From an uncultured Bacteroidota bacterium (GTDB lineage: Bacteria; Bacteroidota; Bacteroidia; UKL13-3): a stretch of DNA of 36,482 bases. The stretch spans positions 1 through 36,482 of the forward strand of contig CAIYNF010000164.1 in the NCBI GenBank assembly GCA_903927505.1, written 5' to 3'. The first letter of the stretch is position 1. Each line of letters opens with the position of its first letter. Below the pieces are notes generated by a model. It was not told where the DNA came from, made no database searches, and worked only from the letters and a program-made list of their open reading frames with translations. The position numbers were made by a program, and so were the translations under genes. Of this stretch, positions 22,912 through 31,080 are shown in pieces.

Positions 22912-22986
22912 AATTGAGGCCAGCCTTTTTTGATTAGCCAAAATTTAAAAGAAAAGTTTTGTTTCTTTGCTCCTTTCTAATACCAC

Positions 22987-23511
22987 ATGAACATTAACAA
23001 ACCAAACCAAAACGAAGTTGCTCCTTACCAATGGGATTATATAAATACAGTGCCAGATACAAAAGATATTTTAGGCGAACTGCAAATTCAATTAATTGAT
23101 ACAATAGATTTAGTAACCTCGCTAGATGATGAAACCCTTACAAGCAGCTATGCAGAAGGCAAATGGACCATCATGGAAATTTTGGTTCACCTTATGGATA
23201 CAGAACGTGTTTTTGCATATAGAGCGCTTTGCATAGCAAGAAAAGACAAAACCAATTTCCCCGGTTTTGATGAAAACACCTACGCTCCTAATAGCAATGC
23301 CAACAAAAGAAAAATCTTAAATGTGGTGAAAGAATACTCTTTATTAAGAGCCAGCACTATTGAATTATTTCAAAGCTTTGATGAAGAAATGTGGGCAGAA
23401 ATAGGTTCGGCCAGTGGCTTGCATTTACCCGTAAAGGCAATTCCTTATATCCTATGTGGACATGAAATTCACCACAGAAACATCATTGAAGAAAAATACA
23501 TTGGGAAATAA
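22987..23511 (+). CDS. DinB-like (DUF664/DinB_2) family protein
   Basis: A 174-residue four-helix-bundle protein. The metal-binding histidines of the DinB fold are visible: H in ILVHLMDTER and the HEIHHRNIIEE motif near the C-terminus. KWTIMEILVHLMDTERVFAYRAL is typical of DinB_2. Members are often thiol transferases of the bacillithiol/mycothiol type or of unknown function. The gene is separated by 75 bp from the cupin gene and ends at a strong bidirectional terminator. Confidence 0.88.
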   Translation: MNINKPNQNEVAPYQWDYINTVPDTKDILGELQIQLIDTIDLVTSLDDETLTSSYAEGKWTIMEILVHLMDTERVFAYRALCIARKDKTNFPGFDENTYAPNSNANKRKILNVVKEYSLLRASTIELFQSFDEEMWAEIGSASGLHLPVKAIPYILCGHEIHHRNIIEEKYIGK

Positions 23512-23530
23512 TTTCTATTCATTTTAAACA

Positions 23531-23566
23531 AAAAAAGAGCCGTTCAAATTTGAACGGCTCTTTTTT
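23531..23566. terminator. Bidirectional terminator between dinB-like and coiled-coil genes
   Basis: A perfect 36-bp palindrome. The stem GAGCCGTTCAAA is flanked by six A on the left and seven T on the right, giving good U-tracts on both strands. It serves two convergent genes. Confidence 0.9.
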
Positions 23567-23583
23567 TATGTGCCTAAATTATC

Positions 23584-24480
23584 TTATTTCAATAAATAAG
23601 AGCTAGAATGAACCAATACATTTTCGGCATAAACACTTATGCTATAAGTTCCCGCTTCCAAAATGCGTTCATCGTTTTCAAACGACAAACATAAATCTTG
23701 TTTTGCGCCTGTATAAGGAACTTTCTGACTAGCAGTAGCATCAACCGTTTTGCCATCGGCGTCTTTAAACTCCGCTTTGGTAAAACCCATTAATACTTTG
23801 CCATCAGGTGCCGTAATAACCAAGTAAACCATTTTATCTCCAGCACCCGCAATTTTATTGTCCATTAGCGTAAAGCACGATTCAATTTTATTGGTTCTTT
23901 TTGCCAATACACTTTCTACAAACTTACCACTACCGCGCTTTTTGAATGAATTCACCTTTACATACTCAACTTTCAATTGGGATGCTACAGCAACTTTTCC
24001 TTCTAATAAATTCTTTTGCTCATTTAAATTAGTAACAGTTGAATTTAAGGCAGAATTTTCATCTTTCAACTTTTGGTTTTCTGCCATTAAAACGTCAATC
24101 TTTTCAAGGTATTCATCACGCAACTTGCGCAATTCATCCATACTTGATTTGAGTTTTTTATTCAATTTACCTAAGTTTTTTTCATTGGCCATTAACTTAC
24201 GAATCTGTGCTTCCTTCTCCGCAATCTGCCCTTTGGCATCATTTAACATGGTATCTAAATTTCCTGCAATGCCCCGGTATTTCTCTAATTCCATACCAAC
24301 ACTTGTTAATTCATGCTCTACATTAATGCGCGCAGTTATTAAACTATCAACCTCTGCTCCATATTGAATAACAGTGGTAGAGTGGTTTTTCCATTGGTAA
24401 AAATTCGCACCCAATGAAGCAATAAGCAGTATCAACAATAATAAAAGTGTACCGCGATTTTCTTTTTGTGGTTCAGCCAT
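23584..24480 (-). CDS. Membrane-anchored coiled-coil protein of unknown function
   Basis: A 298-residue protein. It has a short cytoplasmic N-terminus, one membrane helix (about 10-28, GTLLLLLILLIASLGANFY), a long coiled coil (about 45-170, for example IAEKEAQIRKLMANEKNLGKLNKKLKSS) and a C-terminal beta-rich domain from about 175 to 298 (VEYVKVNSFKKRGSGKF, MVYLVITAPDGKVL, GTYSISVYAENVLVHSSSYLLK). The last domain looks like an Ig/transthyretin-type fold. No enzyme motif is seen. The architecture suggests a periplasmic scaffold or spacer. It is transcribed alone, toward the terminator at 23531-23566. Confidence 0.8.
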   Translation of the reverse strand: MAEPQKENRGTLLLLLILLIASLGANFYQWKNHSTTVIQYGAEVDSLITARINVEHELTSVGMELEKYRGIAGNLDTMLNDAKGQIAEKEAQIRKLMANEKNLGKLNKKLKSSMDELRKLRDEYLEKIDVLMAENQKLKDENSALNSTVTNLNEQKNLLEGKVAVASQLKVEYVKVNSFKKRGSGKFVESVLAKRTNKIESCFTLMDNKIAGAGDKMVYLVITAPDGKVLMGFTKAEFKDADGKTVDATASQKVPYTGAKQDLCLSFENDERILEAGTYSISVYAENVLVHSSSYLLK

Positions 24481-24593
24481 GATCTTTATTTTTTTGCAAG
24501 TTAAACAATTACCTAATTAGTTTTTATTAAGTTTATTAAACAACGAAACTGTCAATAAATTATTTTTGGTAGCCCCATTTTCCTTTATTTTTT

Positions 24594-24601
24594 TAGCTTT
24601 G
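24594..24601 (+). promoter_or_regulatory. -7 promoter box of lpxB
   Basis: TAGCTTTG is an exact TAnnTTTG match, 40 bp before the lpxB ATG. A second exact match, TATTTTTG, lies at 24561-24568. No TTG at ideal spacing supports either one over the other. Confidence 0.4.
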
Positions 24602-24641
24602 TATACCCTATAATTTTATAGCAACTTACCTTGTTGGTACA

Positions 24642-25748
24642 ATGAAATATTTTTTAATTGCTGGAGAAGCCAGTGGCGACTTATTAGGCGCAAGTTTAAT
24701 GGAAGGTATTATTGCCAAAGACCCAGAGGCAGAATTTAATTTCTGGGGTGGCAATCTCATGCAGGACCAAGCTCCAGGCTTATTGCAACATTACAAGGAA
24801 ATAAACATCATGGGATTTGTGGAGGTTCTAATGAATATCCGCACCATCAAAAACAATATCAACAGGTGTAAACAGCAGGTCCTGGATTTTGCGCCAGATA
24901 TCCTTATCCTTATAGATTACCCTGGATTTAATATGCGCTTAGCGGCTTTTGGAAAAGAGAAAGGAATCAAAACATGCTATTTTATTGCACCTAAAATATG
25001 GGCTTGGAATGAAAACAGGGGCTTTAAATTAGAAAAATACATCGACTTACTTTTACTCATTTTCCCATTTGAAGAAAGCTATTTTAAGAAATGGAAAGTA
25101 AATGCAAAATACATTGGAAATCCTTTGTATAACCAAACCCAAGAATTCAAATTGGATGCAGGTTTTAGAGAGAAATATAGCCTATCTCAAAAACCAATAA
25201 TTGCATTGCTACCAGGTAGTAGAAAACAAGAAATTAAACGCATGTTACCCAATATGGTGGCATTGGCAAAGGCATATCCCAATTACCAATTTATCATTGC
25301 TGGTTCACCCGGTTTGAACCAAGAATTTTATACGCCCTATTTAAACGAAAATGTGAAAATCATTTTCAATGAAACCAGAAGTATATTGGCTGCAAGTGAA
25401 GCTGCTGTTGTATGCAGTGGCACGGCATCACTCGAAACTGCTTTTATGAATATTCCACAGGTGGTAGCTTATGCCGCCCAGCCCCTCACCTACCTCATTG
25501 CTTCAAGTTTTGTAAAGGTGAAATACGCCTCATTGGTAAATCTAAATTTAAATAGAGAAGCAGTTAAAGAACTCATTCAAAAAGAGTTTAACCTAGAAAA
25601 ATTAAAAGAAGAATTTCAATCCATTCTCATCAAAGGTAACAAGCGTGAAATGGTTTTAAATGAATATAAGGCGCTAAATCAATTGTTTTCAGACAAGAAT
25701 GCCAGTGCCGCGGCCGCAGAAGAAATTAAGAAACTTTTACAGGCTTAA
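24642..25748 (+). CDS. lpxB: Lipid-A-disaccharide synthase
   Basis: A 368-residue GT19 glycosyltransferase that joins UDP-diacylglucosamine and lipid X into the lipid A disaccharide at the inner membrane. Motifs are FLIAGEASGDLLGASLM, IMGFVEVL, DYPGFNMRLA, CYFIAPKIWAWNENR, FPFEESYFKKW, YIGNPL, LLPGSRKQEI and CSGTASLETAF. It is complete. It lies alone on the plus strand, facing the minus-strand lpxD/lpxC-fabZ/lpxA set, and its last 23 bp overlap the end of the ABC ATPase gene. Confidence 0.96.
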   Translation: MKYFLIAGEASGDLLGASLMEGIIAKDPEAEFNFWGGNLMQDQAPGLLQHYKEINIMGFVEVLMNIRTIKNNINRCKQQVLDFAPDILILIDYPGFNMRLAAFGKEKGIKTCYFIAPKIWAWNENRGFKLEKYIDLLLLIFPFEESYFKKWKVNAKYIGNPLYNQTQEFKLDAGFREKYSLSQKPIIALLPGSRKQEIKRMLPNMVALAKAYPNYQFIIAGSPGLNQEFYTPYLNENVKIIFNETRSILAASEAAVVCSGTASLETAFMNIPQVVAYAAQPLTYLIASSFVKVKYASLVNLNLNREAVKELIQKEFNLEKLKEEFQSILIKGNKREMVLNEYKALNQLFSDKNASAAAAEEIKKLLQA

Positions 25749-26358
25749 ATTCTAAAATCGATAAGCTTTTTTCACAAAAGTCGTATTCAAACAATTGGTT
25801 GCTGGCAATTACTATTGTTCGCTTACCCAATTGGGATCGAACCAAATCCCGATACCATTGTATTCCCTGATCATCCAAATTAGAACAAGGCTCATCTAAT
25901 AAAAGTAAAGGGGTATCAGCATAAATGGCCAAAACCAATTTCAGCCTTTGTTTCATACCCGATGAAAAATATTTGATTAATTTATTTTCTTGTCCGCTTA
26001 AACCACAACCGGCAATCATTTCCTCAAAACTAATACCATTTTGTAAGGGCATAATTGCAAAATGAAAACGCATCATTTCAAGCAAACTAAAATCGTCTAA
26101 AAGCTCCAAATAGGGCGCTGCCAAAGAGATTTTTCCAACTAAGTTTTCCTCTTCTAAATGTGTATCTTTCCATTCATACAGAATGCTTCCCTTTGAAAAG
26201 GTTTGGTAATTATCTATAATCTGTAATAAGGTAGATTTGCCTGAACCATTATTGCCAATTAAAGCACAAGAAGAATTGGATTCTAACACAAAATTAATCC
26301 CTTTAAATACCCATTGGCGGTTAAACTTTTTACCAATATCATTTAAAGTAATTTTCAA
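25726..26358 (-). CDS. Short ABC-type ATPase, permease not in view
   Basis: A 210-residue ABC ATP-binding protein: Walker A GNNGSGKSTLL (about 36-46), signature FSSGMKQRLKL, Walker B LLLLDEPCSNLD, and an N terminus MKITLNDIGKKFNRQWVFKGINF. The H-loop position reads IASNQ, with Asn rather than the usual His, so ATP hydrolysis may be altered. It is shorter than LptB and no permease gene is nearby, so the partner is unknown. It follows lpxA by 18 bp as the last gene of the lipid A set, suggesting envelope lipid or lipoprotein export. Its 3' end overlaps lpxB by 23 bp. Confidence 0.85.
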   Translation of the reverse strand: MKITLNDIGKKFNRQWVFKGINFVLESNSSCALIGNNGSGKSTLLQIIDNYQTFSKGSILYEWKDTHLEEENLVGKISLAAPYLELLDDFSLLEMMRFHFAIMPLQNGISFEEMIAGCGLSGQENKLIKYFSSGMKQRLKLVLAIYADTPLLLLDEPCSNLDDQGIQWYRDLVRSQLGKRTIVIASNQLFEYDFCEKSLSILEFKPVKVS

Positions 26359-26376
26359 AATAGCGTGCTTAAAAAA

Positions 26377-27159
26377 TTATTTACCGTTAAATCCTTTTAA
26401 TACGCCACGATCCGAACTGCGAATAAATGCAAGTATTTCATCACGTTCCAAAGAGGGCGCTAATTCTGCTTCTACAATATCAAGAGCCTTACCTAAATGA
26501 CGGTTATGTATAAACAAAACGCGGTAAATGTCTTGAATCTCATTAATCTTTTCATTACTAAATCCTGACCGGCGAAGGCCTACAGCGTTTATGCCCTCAT
26601 AAGTTAAAGGATACCTTCCGGCTTTAATAAATGGAGGAACATCTTTGCTCACCATACTTCCACCTTCTATCATTACATGCCTGCCTACCAATCCAAATTG
26701 GTGAATTGCAGATAAACCTCCAATACGTGCACCACTTTGAATGGTTACATGTCCTGCTACCTGAACACCATTTGCAATAATTACATGATCTCCAACAATA
26801 CAATCATGTGCCAAATGCGTATAAGCCATAATTAAACAATTGGCTCCAACTTCTGTCTTAAACTTGTCTTTGGTTCCTCTGTTAATTGTTACACACTCAC
26901 GAATGGTGGTATTATCACCAATAATTGCCAAGGTTTCTTCTCCATCAAATTTTAAATCTTGGGGTATGGCAGAAATAACTGCTCCAGGAAAAATCCTGCA
27001 ATTCTTGCCAATTCTAGCTCCAGGGTAAATGGTTACGTTTGATCCAATCCAAGTACCTTCGCCAATTTCAACATCATGGTGAATTACTGTAAATGGATCC
27101 ACCACTACATTTTCAGCCAAACGTGCTTGTGGGTTTATATACGACAAACTTTGTATCAT
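26377..27159 (-). CDS. lpxA: UDP-N-acetylglucosamine O-acyltransferase
   Basis: A 260-residue left-handed beta-helix acyltransferase, first step of lipid A synthesis. The hexapeptide repeats run from residue 14 to about 190. The catalytic His region is YTHLAHDCIVGDHVIIANGVQVAGHV, followed by GLSAIHQFGLVGRHVMIEGGS and PPFIKAGRYP. The C-terminal helices are typical (GINAVGLRRSGFSNEKINEIQDIYRVLF). The gap to lpxC-fabZ is 2 bp, so the two are coupled. Confidence 0.96.
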   Translation of the reverse strand: MIQSLSYINPQARLAENVVVDPFTVIHHDVEIGEGTWIGSNVTIYPGARIGKNCRIFPGAVISAIPQDLKFDGEETLAIIGDNTTIRECVTINRGTKDKFKTEVGANCLIMAYTHLAHDCIVGDHVIIANGVQVAGHVTIQSGARIGGLSAIHQFGLVGRHVMIEGGSMVSKDVPPFIKAGRYPLTYEGINAVGLRRSGFSNEKINEIQDIYRVLFIHNRHLGKALDIVEAELAPSLERDEILAFIRSSDRGVLKGFNGK

Positions 27160-27161
27160 GT

Positions 27162-28550
27162 TTATTTACTTTTGACAACTTGTGCCATTAAATCGGCTTC
27201 CGCCACTAATTTATCTCCAACAAAAGCACTTCCTTTCATAATACAAATGCCTCTTCTTATAGGACCAATTAAATCCAACCTAAATACCAAAGTATCGCCA
27301 GGAATTACTTTTTCCTTGAATTTGGCATTGTCTATTTTCATGAAATAGGTATTGTAGTTTTCAGGATCTTCTACTTTAGATAAAATTAAAACGCCACCAG
27401 ATTGCGCCATGGCTTCAATAATCAAAACACCAGGCATTACTGGATTTCCGGGAAAATGTCCTTGAAAAAATGGCTCATTAAAAGTCACATTTTTCATGGC
27501 AATTATATGGTTTTGTCCAACCTCAATTACCTTATCTACCAACAAAAACGGAAAACGATGTGGCAATAATTTTGCAATCATTTCAGAGGTATACAAAGGC
27601 GGCTTATTAGGATCGTACCTAGGTACACGAACAGAACTGCGTGATTTTTTAATTAAGGCTTTTATCTTTTTACCAAAGGCAATATTAGCCGCATGTCCTG
27701 GACGAGCAGCCATAATTTGTGCTTTTATAGGAACCCCAATTAAGGCCAAATCACCAATTAAATCAAGTAGTTTATGTCGGGCTGGTTCATTGTGAAACCT
27801 TAAATCAACATTATTCAAAATGCCTTCTTTCTTCACTTCCACTTTTGGCTTGTTAAACATTTTAGCCAAATGTTCCAATTCATTGTCTTCAATAACGCGG
27901 TCAACAATTACTATGGCATTATTTAAATCGCCACCACGAATCAAACCATTGTTATATAGCAATTCCAATTCATGTAAGAAACAGAAAGTACGACAACTGG
28001 CGATGTCTGTCTCAAATTCTTTCATGCTGGTTAAAGAGGCATGTTGAGAGCCTAGTACAGGAGAATTGTAATCAACCATAACCGTTAAACGGTAATCGTC
28101 TAAAGGCATAGCAATCATTTCTACACTTCTATCTGCTTCTGTATAATAAATATTCTGCGGAACAGTAAAATATTCTCTTTGCGCCTCTTGTTCTTGAATA
28201 CCGGCATCCTTCAATGCTTTCATGAAAAACTGAGAACTACCATCCATAATAGGGGTTTCGCCACCATTTATTTGAACAACACAATTGTCAATTTCTAAAG
28301 CAGCCAAAGAGGCCATTACATGCTCTACAGTTGCAATTCGGGCACCATTTTGTTCAATGGTTGTTCCACGTGAGGTATCAACCACATTGTCTACATCTGC
28401 GTCCACCATTGGTTCGCCAGGTAAATCAACACGTTGAAACTTAATGCCATGGTGTTCTGCTGCAGGAACGAAAGTCATGGTAACAATTTGTCCAGTATGG
28501 AGTCCCACACCTTGAACACTGACAGCCTTTTTAATCGTAGTTTGCTTCAT
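27162..28550 (-). CDS. lpxC: Bifunctional LpxC deacetylase-FabZ dehydratase fusion
   Basis: A 462-residue fusion. Residues 1 to about 305 are LpxC: VQGVGLHTGQIVTMTF, VEHVMASLAALEIDNC, GGETPIMDGSS, RHKLLDLIGDLALIG (zinc His and Asp) and ARPGHAANIAFGKKI (catalytic His). Residues from about 320 to 462 are FabZ: IAKLLPHRFPFLLVDKVIEV and FQGHFPGNPVMPGVLIIEAMAQSGG with catalytic His and Glu. LpxC commits UDP-3-O-acyl-GlcNAc to lipid A; FabZ dehydrates hydroxyacyl-ACP and competes for the same acyl pool. Fusion is a known trait of Bacteroidota and could balance the two fluxes. Confidence 0.96.
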   Translation of the reverse strand: MKQTTIKKAVSVQGVGLHTGQIVTMTFVPAAEHHGIKFQRVDLPGEPMVDADVDNVVDTSRGTTIEQNGARIATVEHVMASLAALEIDNCVVQINGGETPIMDGSSQFFMKALKDAGIQEQEAQREYFTVPQNIYYTEADRSVEMIAMPLDDYRLTVMVDYNSPVLGSQHASLTSMKEFETDIASCRTFCFLHELELLYNNGLIRGGDLNNAIVIVDRVIEDNELEHLAKMFNKPKVEVKKEGILNNVDLRFHNEPARHKLLDLIGDLALIGVPIKAQIMAARPGHAANIAFGKKIKALIKKSRSSVRVPRYDPNKPPLYTSEMIAKLLPHRFPFLLVDKVIEVGQNHIIAMKNVTFNEPFFQGHFPGNPVMPGVLIIEAMAQSGGVLILSKVEDPENYNTYFMKIDNAKFKEKVIPGDTLVFRLDLIGPIRRGICIMKGSAFVGDKLVAEADLMAQVVKSK

Positions 28551-28572
28551 AAATAATCTTGCAAAAAAAACG

Positions 28573-28598
28573 AAAAGCGGGCAAATTGTCCCGCTTTT
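28573..28598 (-). terminator. Hairpin between lpxD and lpxC-fabZ
   Basis: Stem AAAAGCGGG/CCCGCTTTT with an 8-nt loop, followed on the minus strand by T-rich sequence. It looks like an intrinsic terminator after lpxD, although lpxC-fabZ begins only 23 bp beyond it. It may act as an attenuator, or lpxC-fabZ may have its own promoter in the T-rich stretch. Confidence 0.65.
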
Positions 28599-28606
28599 TT
28601 TTGCTT

Positions 28607-29644
28607 TTATTCGCTTTTAAGGTTTTTCAATTCTTTTTCTAATGCTTCTATTCTACTTAACAATTCTGGTAAACGCCTATGAATAGCACTCGCGCGAAGT
28701 GAATCACGCACTTCCATGGCTGGCGTTCCGAACCATTTCTTATCCTCTTCTTTAATGCTCGCTTGCACCCCTGCTTGCCCCCCAAATTGATTTCCATCTG
28801 CAATTTGAAGATGTCCGGCTATTGCCACTTGACCTCCAACTACCACATATTTCCCTAATTTGGTAGAACCCGCAACACCCGCCTGACCAGCTAAAACATT
28901 GTGTTCGCCAATTTCTACATTGTGTGCCACTTGAATTAAATTATCCAATTTAGCACCTTTTCTAATAATGGTCGAACCCATAGTTGCTCTGTCAATTGAA
29001 CAATTTGAGCCTATTTCTACATCTGATTCAATAATTACATTTCCTGTTTGAGGAATTTTCTTGTAAGACCTATCTGCCAATGGCGCAAAGCCAAAACCAT
29101 CTGCTCCTACCACCGTTCCAGAATGTATAATACAGTTATCGCCAATTATACATTCATGGTAAATTTTAACGCCAGAAAATAAAGTGCAATTCTTTCCAAG
29201 CTTCACATTCGCACCTAAAAAAACATGCGGAAATATTTTGGCATTTTCTCCTACCTCAACATTTTTACTGATATAAGCAAAAGCACCAACATAACTATCC
29301 TTTCCTATTTGCGCACTTGGATCAACAAAACTCATCTCTTCTATGCCACTTAATTGTGCAGCAGGATTACTAAACTTTTCTAACAAAAAGGTAAAGGCAG
29401 CATATGGATCTTCTACACGAATTAAGGTAGTTAAAACTTCCTGAGTAGCAGTAAATGTTTTGCTTACCAATACAGCTGTTGAACCGGTAGTATACAAATG
29501 TGCTTCATATTTAGGATTAGCCAAAAAAGACAAAGTGCCAGTCTTTCCTTCTTCAATTTTTGAAACCGAATTCAACAATGCCGAAGCATCGCCCTCAACA
29601 GTTCCACTTAGTAAATGCGCCAATTCTTGAACGGATATTTGCAT
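28607..29644 (-). CDS. lpxD: UDP-3-O-acylglucosamine N-acyltransferase
   Basis: A 345-residue LpxD with an N-terminal uridine-binding domain (LAHLLSGTVEGDASALLNSVSKIEEG, SFLANPKYEAHLYTT), a hexapeptide beta-helix from about residue 100 to 300, and a C-terminal helix (RIEALEKELKNLK). The catalytic region contains HSGTVVGADGFGFAP and IQVAHNVEIGEHNVLAGQAGVAGS. It catalyses the third step of lipid A synthesis. It lies between the HD-domain gene and lpxC-fabZ. Confidence 0.96.
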   Translation of the reverse strand: MQISVQELAHLLSGTVEGDASALLNSVSKIEEGKTGTLSFLANPKYEAHLYTTGSTAVLVSKTFTATQEVLTTLIRVEDPYAAFTFLLEKFSNPAAQLSGIEEMSFVDPSAQIGKDSYVGAFAYISKNVEVGENAKIFPHVFLGANVKLGKNCTLFSGVKIYHECIIGDNCIIHSGTVVGADGFGFAPLADRSYKKIPQTGNVIIESDVEIGSNCSIDRATMGSTIIRKGAKLDNLIQVAHNVEIGEHNVLAGQAGVAGSTKLGKYVVVGGQVAIAGHLQIADGNQFGGQAGVQASIKEEDKKWFGTPAMEVRDSLRASAIHRRLPELLSRIEALEKELKNLKSE

Positions 29645-29752
29645 ATGCTACAGGTATTGCTTATTGTAAATTTTGTTTTGCCCAAAAATAGAAAAAAATA
29701 AGCAAGACCTGCCATGCTTTATTCACATCTATACATACAAAAACCCATTATA

Positions 29753-30991
29753 CTATGCGTTTGTATATAATTTAGGGTAACACAAGAAATATTTAGTAAC
29801 AGATTTGGTGAGCGCTTCAATATTTAACTGGTCAGAAGCCTTTGCTATATCAAGCAATTGACCATCTTTATACAAAATTTTTATATTGAAATGAGTTAAG
29901 TTATAAGCCCTATTTTTGATAGAATCAGTAAAAACAAAATAACGTGCGTCCTCCTCACTAATACCCTTATCTGCCATTACCCATTGTTTAATAGACATAA
30001 TTTTCTCCTCCGTAAATGCCTCATTAGACAATTCCACTTTCGGCAAAATACGGTCCTTTAAAATAAGAGCCAAAGTGCTCAATACCTTATCTGGATGATT
30101 GCACCAAACCTTTATTGCCGACATTACATCGTCGTCGTCCAAAAGAGTATAGTTCTCAACCGCAGCAGCAGTTTCAAAGAAATTATCTTTATTTAATTGT
30201 TGTTCCAAAAAAAATGCAAATGGTGGTGAAGCAAATAACTTTTCACCCCTAAGAATGAGTTCACAAGCGCGTTCAATTGTTTTTACCAAAACAGTTTCTG
30301 CCGCAACTACAGTTTTATGCAAATAAACTTGCCAATACATTAACCTGCGTGCAATCAAGAATTTCTCAATACTATAGATGCCCTTTTCATCTACAACCAA
30401 TTCATCATTGCATACATTCAACATTTTGATAATCCTGTCTTGCCCTACCACACCTTCTTGTACGCCACTGTAAAAACTATCCCTGCGCAAATAATCCAAC
30501 CTGTCCATATCCAATTGGCTACTTACCAATTGATGCAAAAATCTTCTTGAATAAGAATCCGTAAATATTTGGATCGCCAAATCCAATCTACCTCCTAAAT
30601 CCTTATTAATAGCATGCATCAAATGCAGAGAAATAGCTTCATGATGCAAAACTTTTATCAAAACATTTTCAAGCGTATGCGAAAATGGTCCATGCCCAAT
30701 ATCATGCAAAAGTATTGCAGCATATACCGCTTCCTTTTCTTGCAAACTAATTACAATCCCCTTTTGCTCCAAAGTAGCTACCGCATCTTGGGTAAGGCTC
30801 ATTGCCCCAATTACATGCTGAAACCGCGTATGCTGTGCTCCCGGATATACATAATTGGATAAACCAAGCTGCTTGATCCTGCGCAAACGCTGAAAATGCG
30901 GATGCGCTATAATGTCGTATACAAGGTCGCAAGGAATGCTTACAAACCCGTATACAGGATCATTAAAATTTTTTAGTTTATTGATGGCCAC
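29753..30991 (-). CDS. HD-domain phosphohydrolase (dGTPase/SAMHD1-like)
   Basis: A 412-residue HD superfamily protein. The metal ligands are visible: H54 or H59 (GAQHTRFQHVIGAM), H96-D97 (LLHDIGHGPFSH) and a later Asp (LDMDRLDYLRRDSFYSG). The N-terminal PVYGFVSIP and HPHFQRLRRIKQLGLSNYVYPGA match the dNTPase-like family often found next to lpxD in Bacteroidota. Probable activity is hydrolysis of (d)NTPs or another phosphoester; the substrate is unknown. The start is GTG at 30991, 30 bp after a perfect -7 box. It diverges from porX. Confidence 0.9.
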   Translation of the reverse strand: MAINKLKNFNDPVYGFVSIPCDLVYDIIAHPHFQRLRRIKQLGLSNYVYPGAQHTRFQHVIGAMSLTQDAVATLEQKGIVISLQEKEAVYAAILLHDIGHGPFSHTLENVLIKVLHHEAISLHLMHAINKDLGGRLDLAIQIFTDSYSRRFLHQLVSSQLDMDRLDYLRRDSFYSGVQEGVVGQDRIIKMLNVCNDELVVDEKGIYSIEKFLIARRLMYWQVYLHKTVVAAETVLVKTIERACELILRGEKLFASPPFAFFLEQQLNKDNFFETAAAVENYTLLDDDDVMSAIKVWCNHPDKVLSTLALILKDRILPKVELSNEAFTEEKIMSIKQWVMADKGISEEDARYFVFTDSIKNRAYNLTHFNIKILYKDGQLLDIAKASDQLNIEALTKSVTKYFLCYPKLYTNA

Positions 30992-31021
30992 AATGTATTT
31001 GTATATTTATACGTTAATTCG

Positions 31022-31029
31022 CAAAGATA
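31022..31029 (-). promoter_or_regulatory. -7 promoter box of the HD-domain gene
   Basis: On the minus strand this reads TATCTTTG, an exact TAnnTTTG match, 30 bp before the GTG start. On the other side, GAGGCA and TGCCTC at 31037-31055 can form a small hairpin in the region between the HD gene and porX. Confidence 0.45.
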
Positions 31030-31080
31030 TAAATTAGAGGCATCATTTTTGCCTCCTACCTACTAATTAAAATAATTGAA

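Noticed and set aside
23858-24367. 169-aa plus-strand ORF opposite the coiled-coil gene
   Set aside because: Shadow of the Lys/Glu/Leu-rich coiled coil (it reads as Phe/Ser/Asn-rich) with no domain-like pattern.
31037-31055. GAGGCA/TGCCTC hairpin upstream of porX as a riboswitch
   Set aside because: Only a 6-bp stem with a 7-nt loop and no further conserved structure visible.
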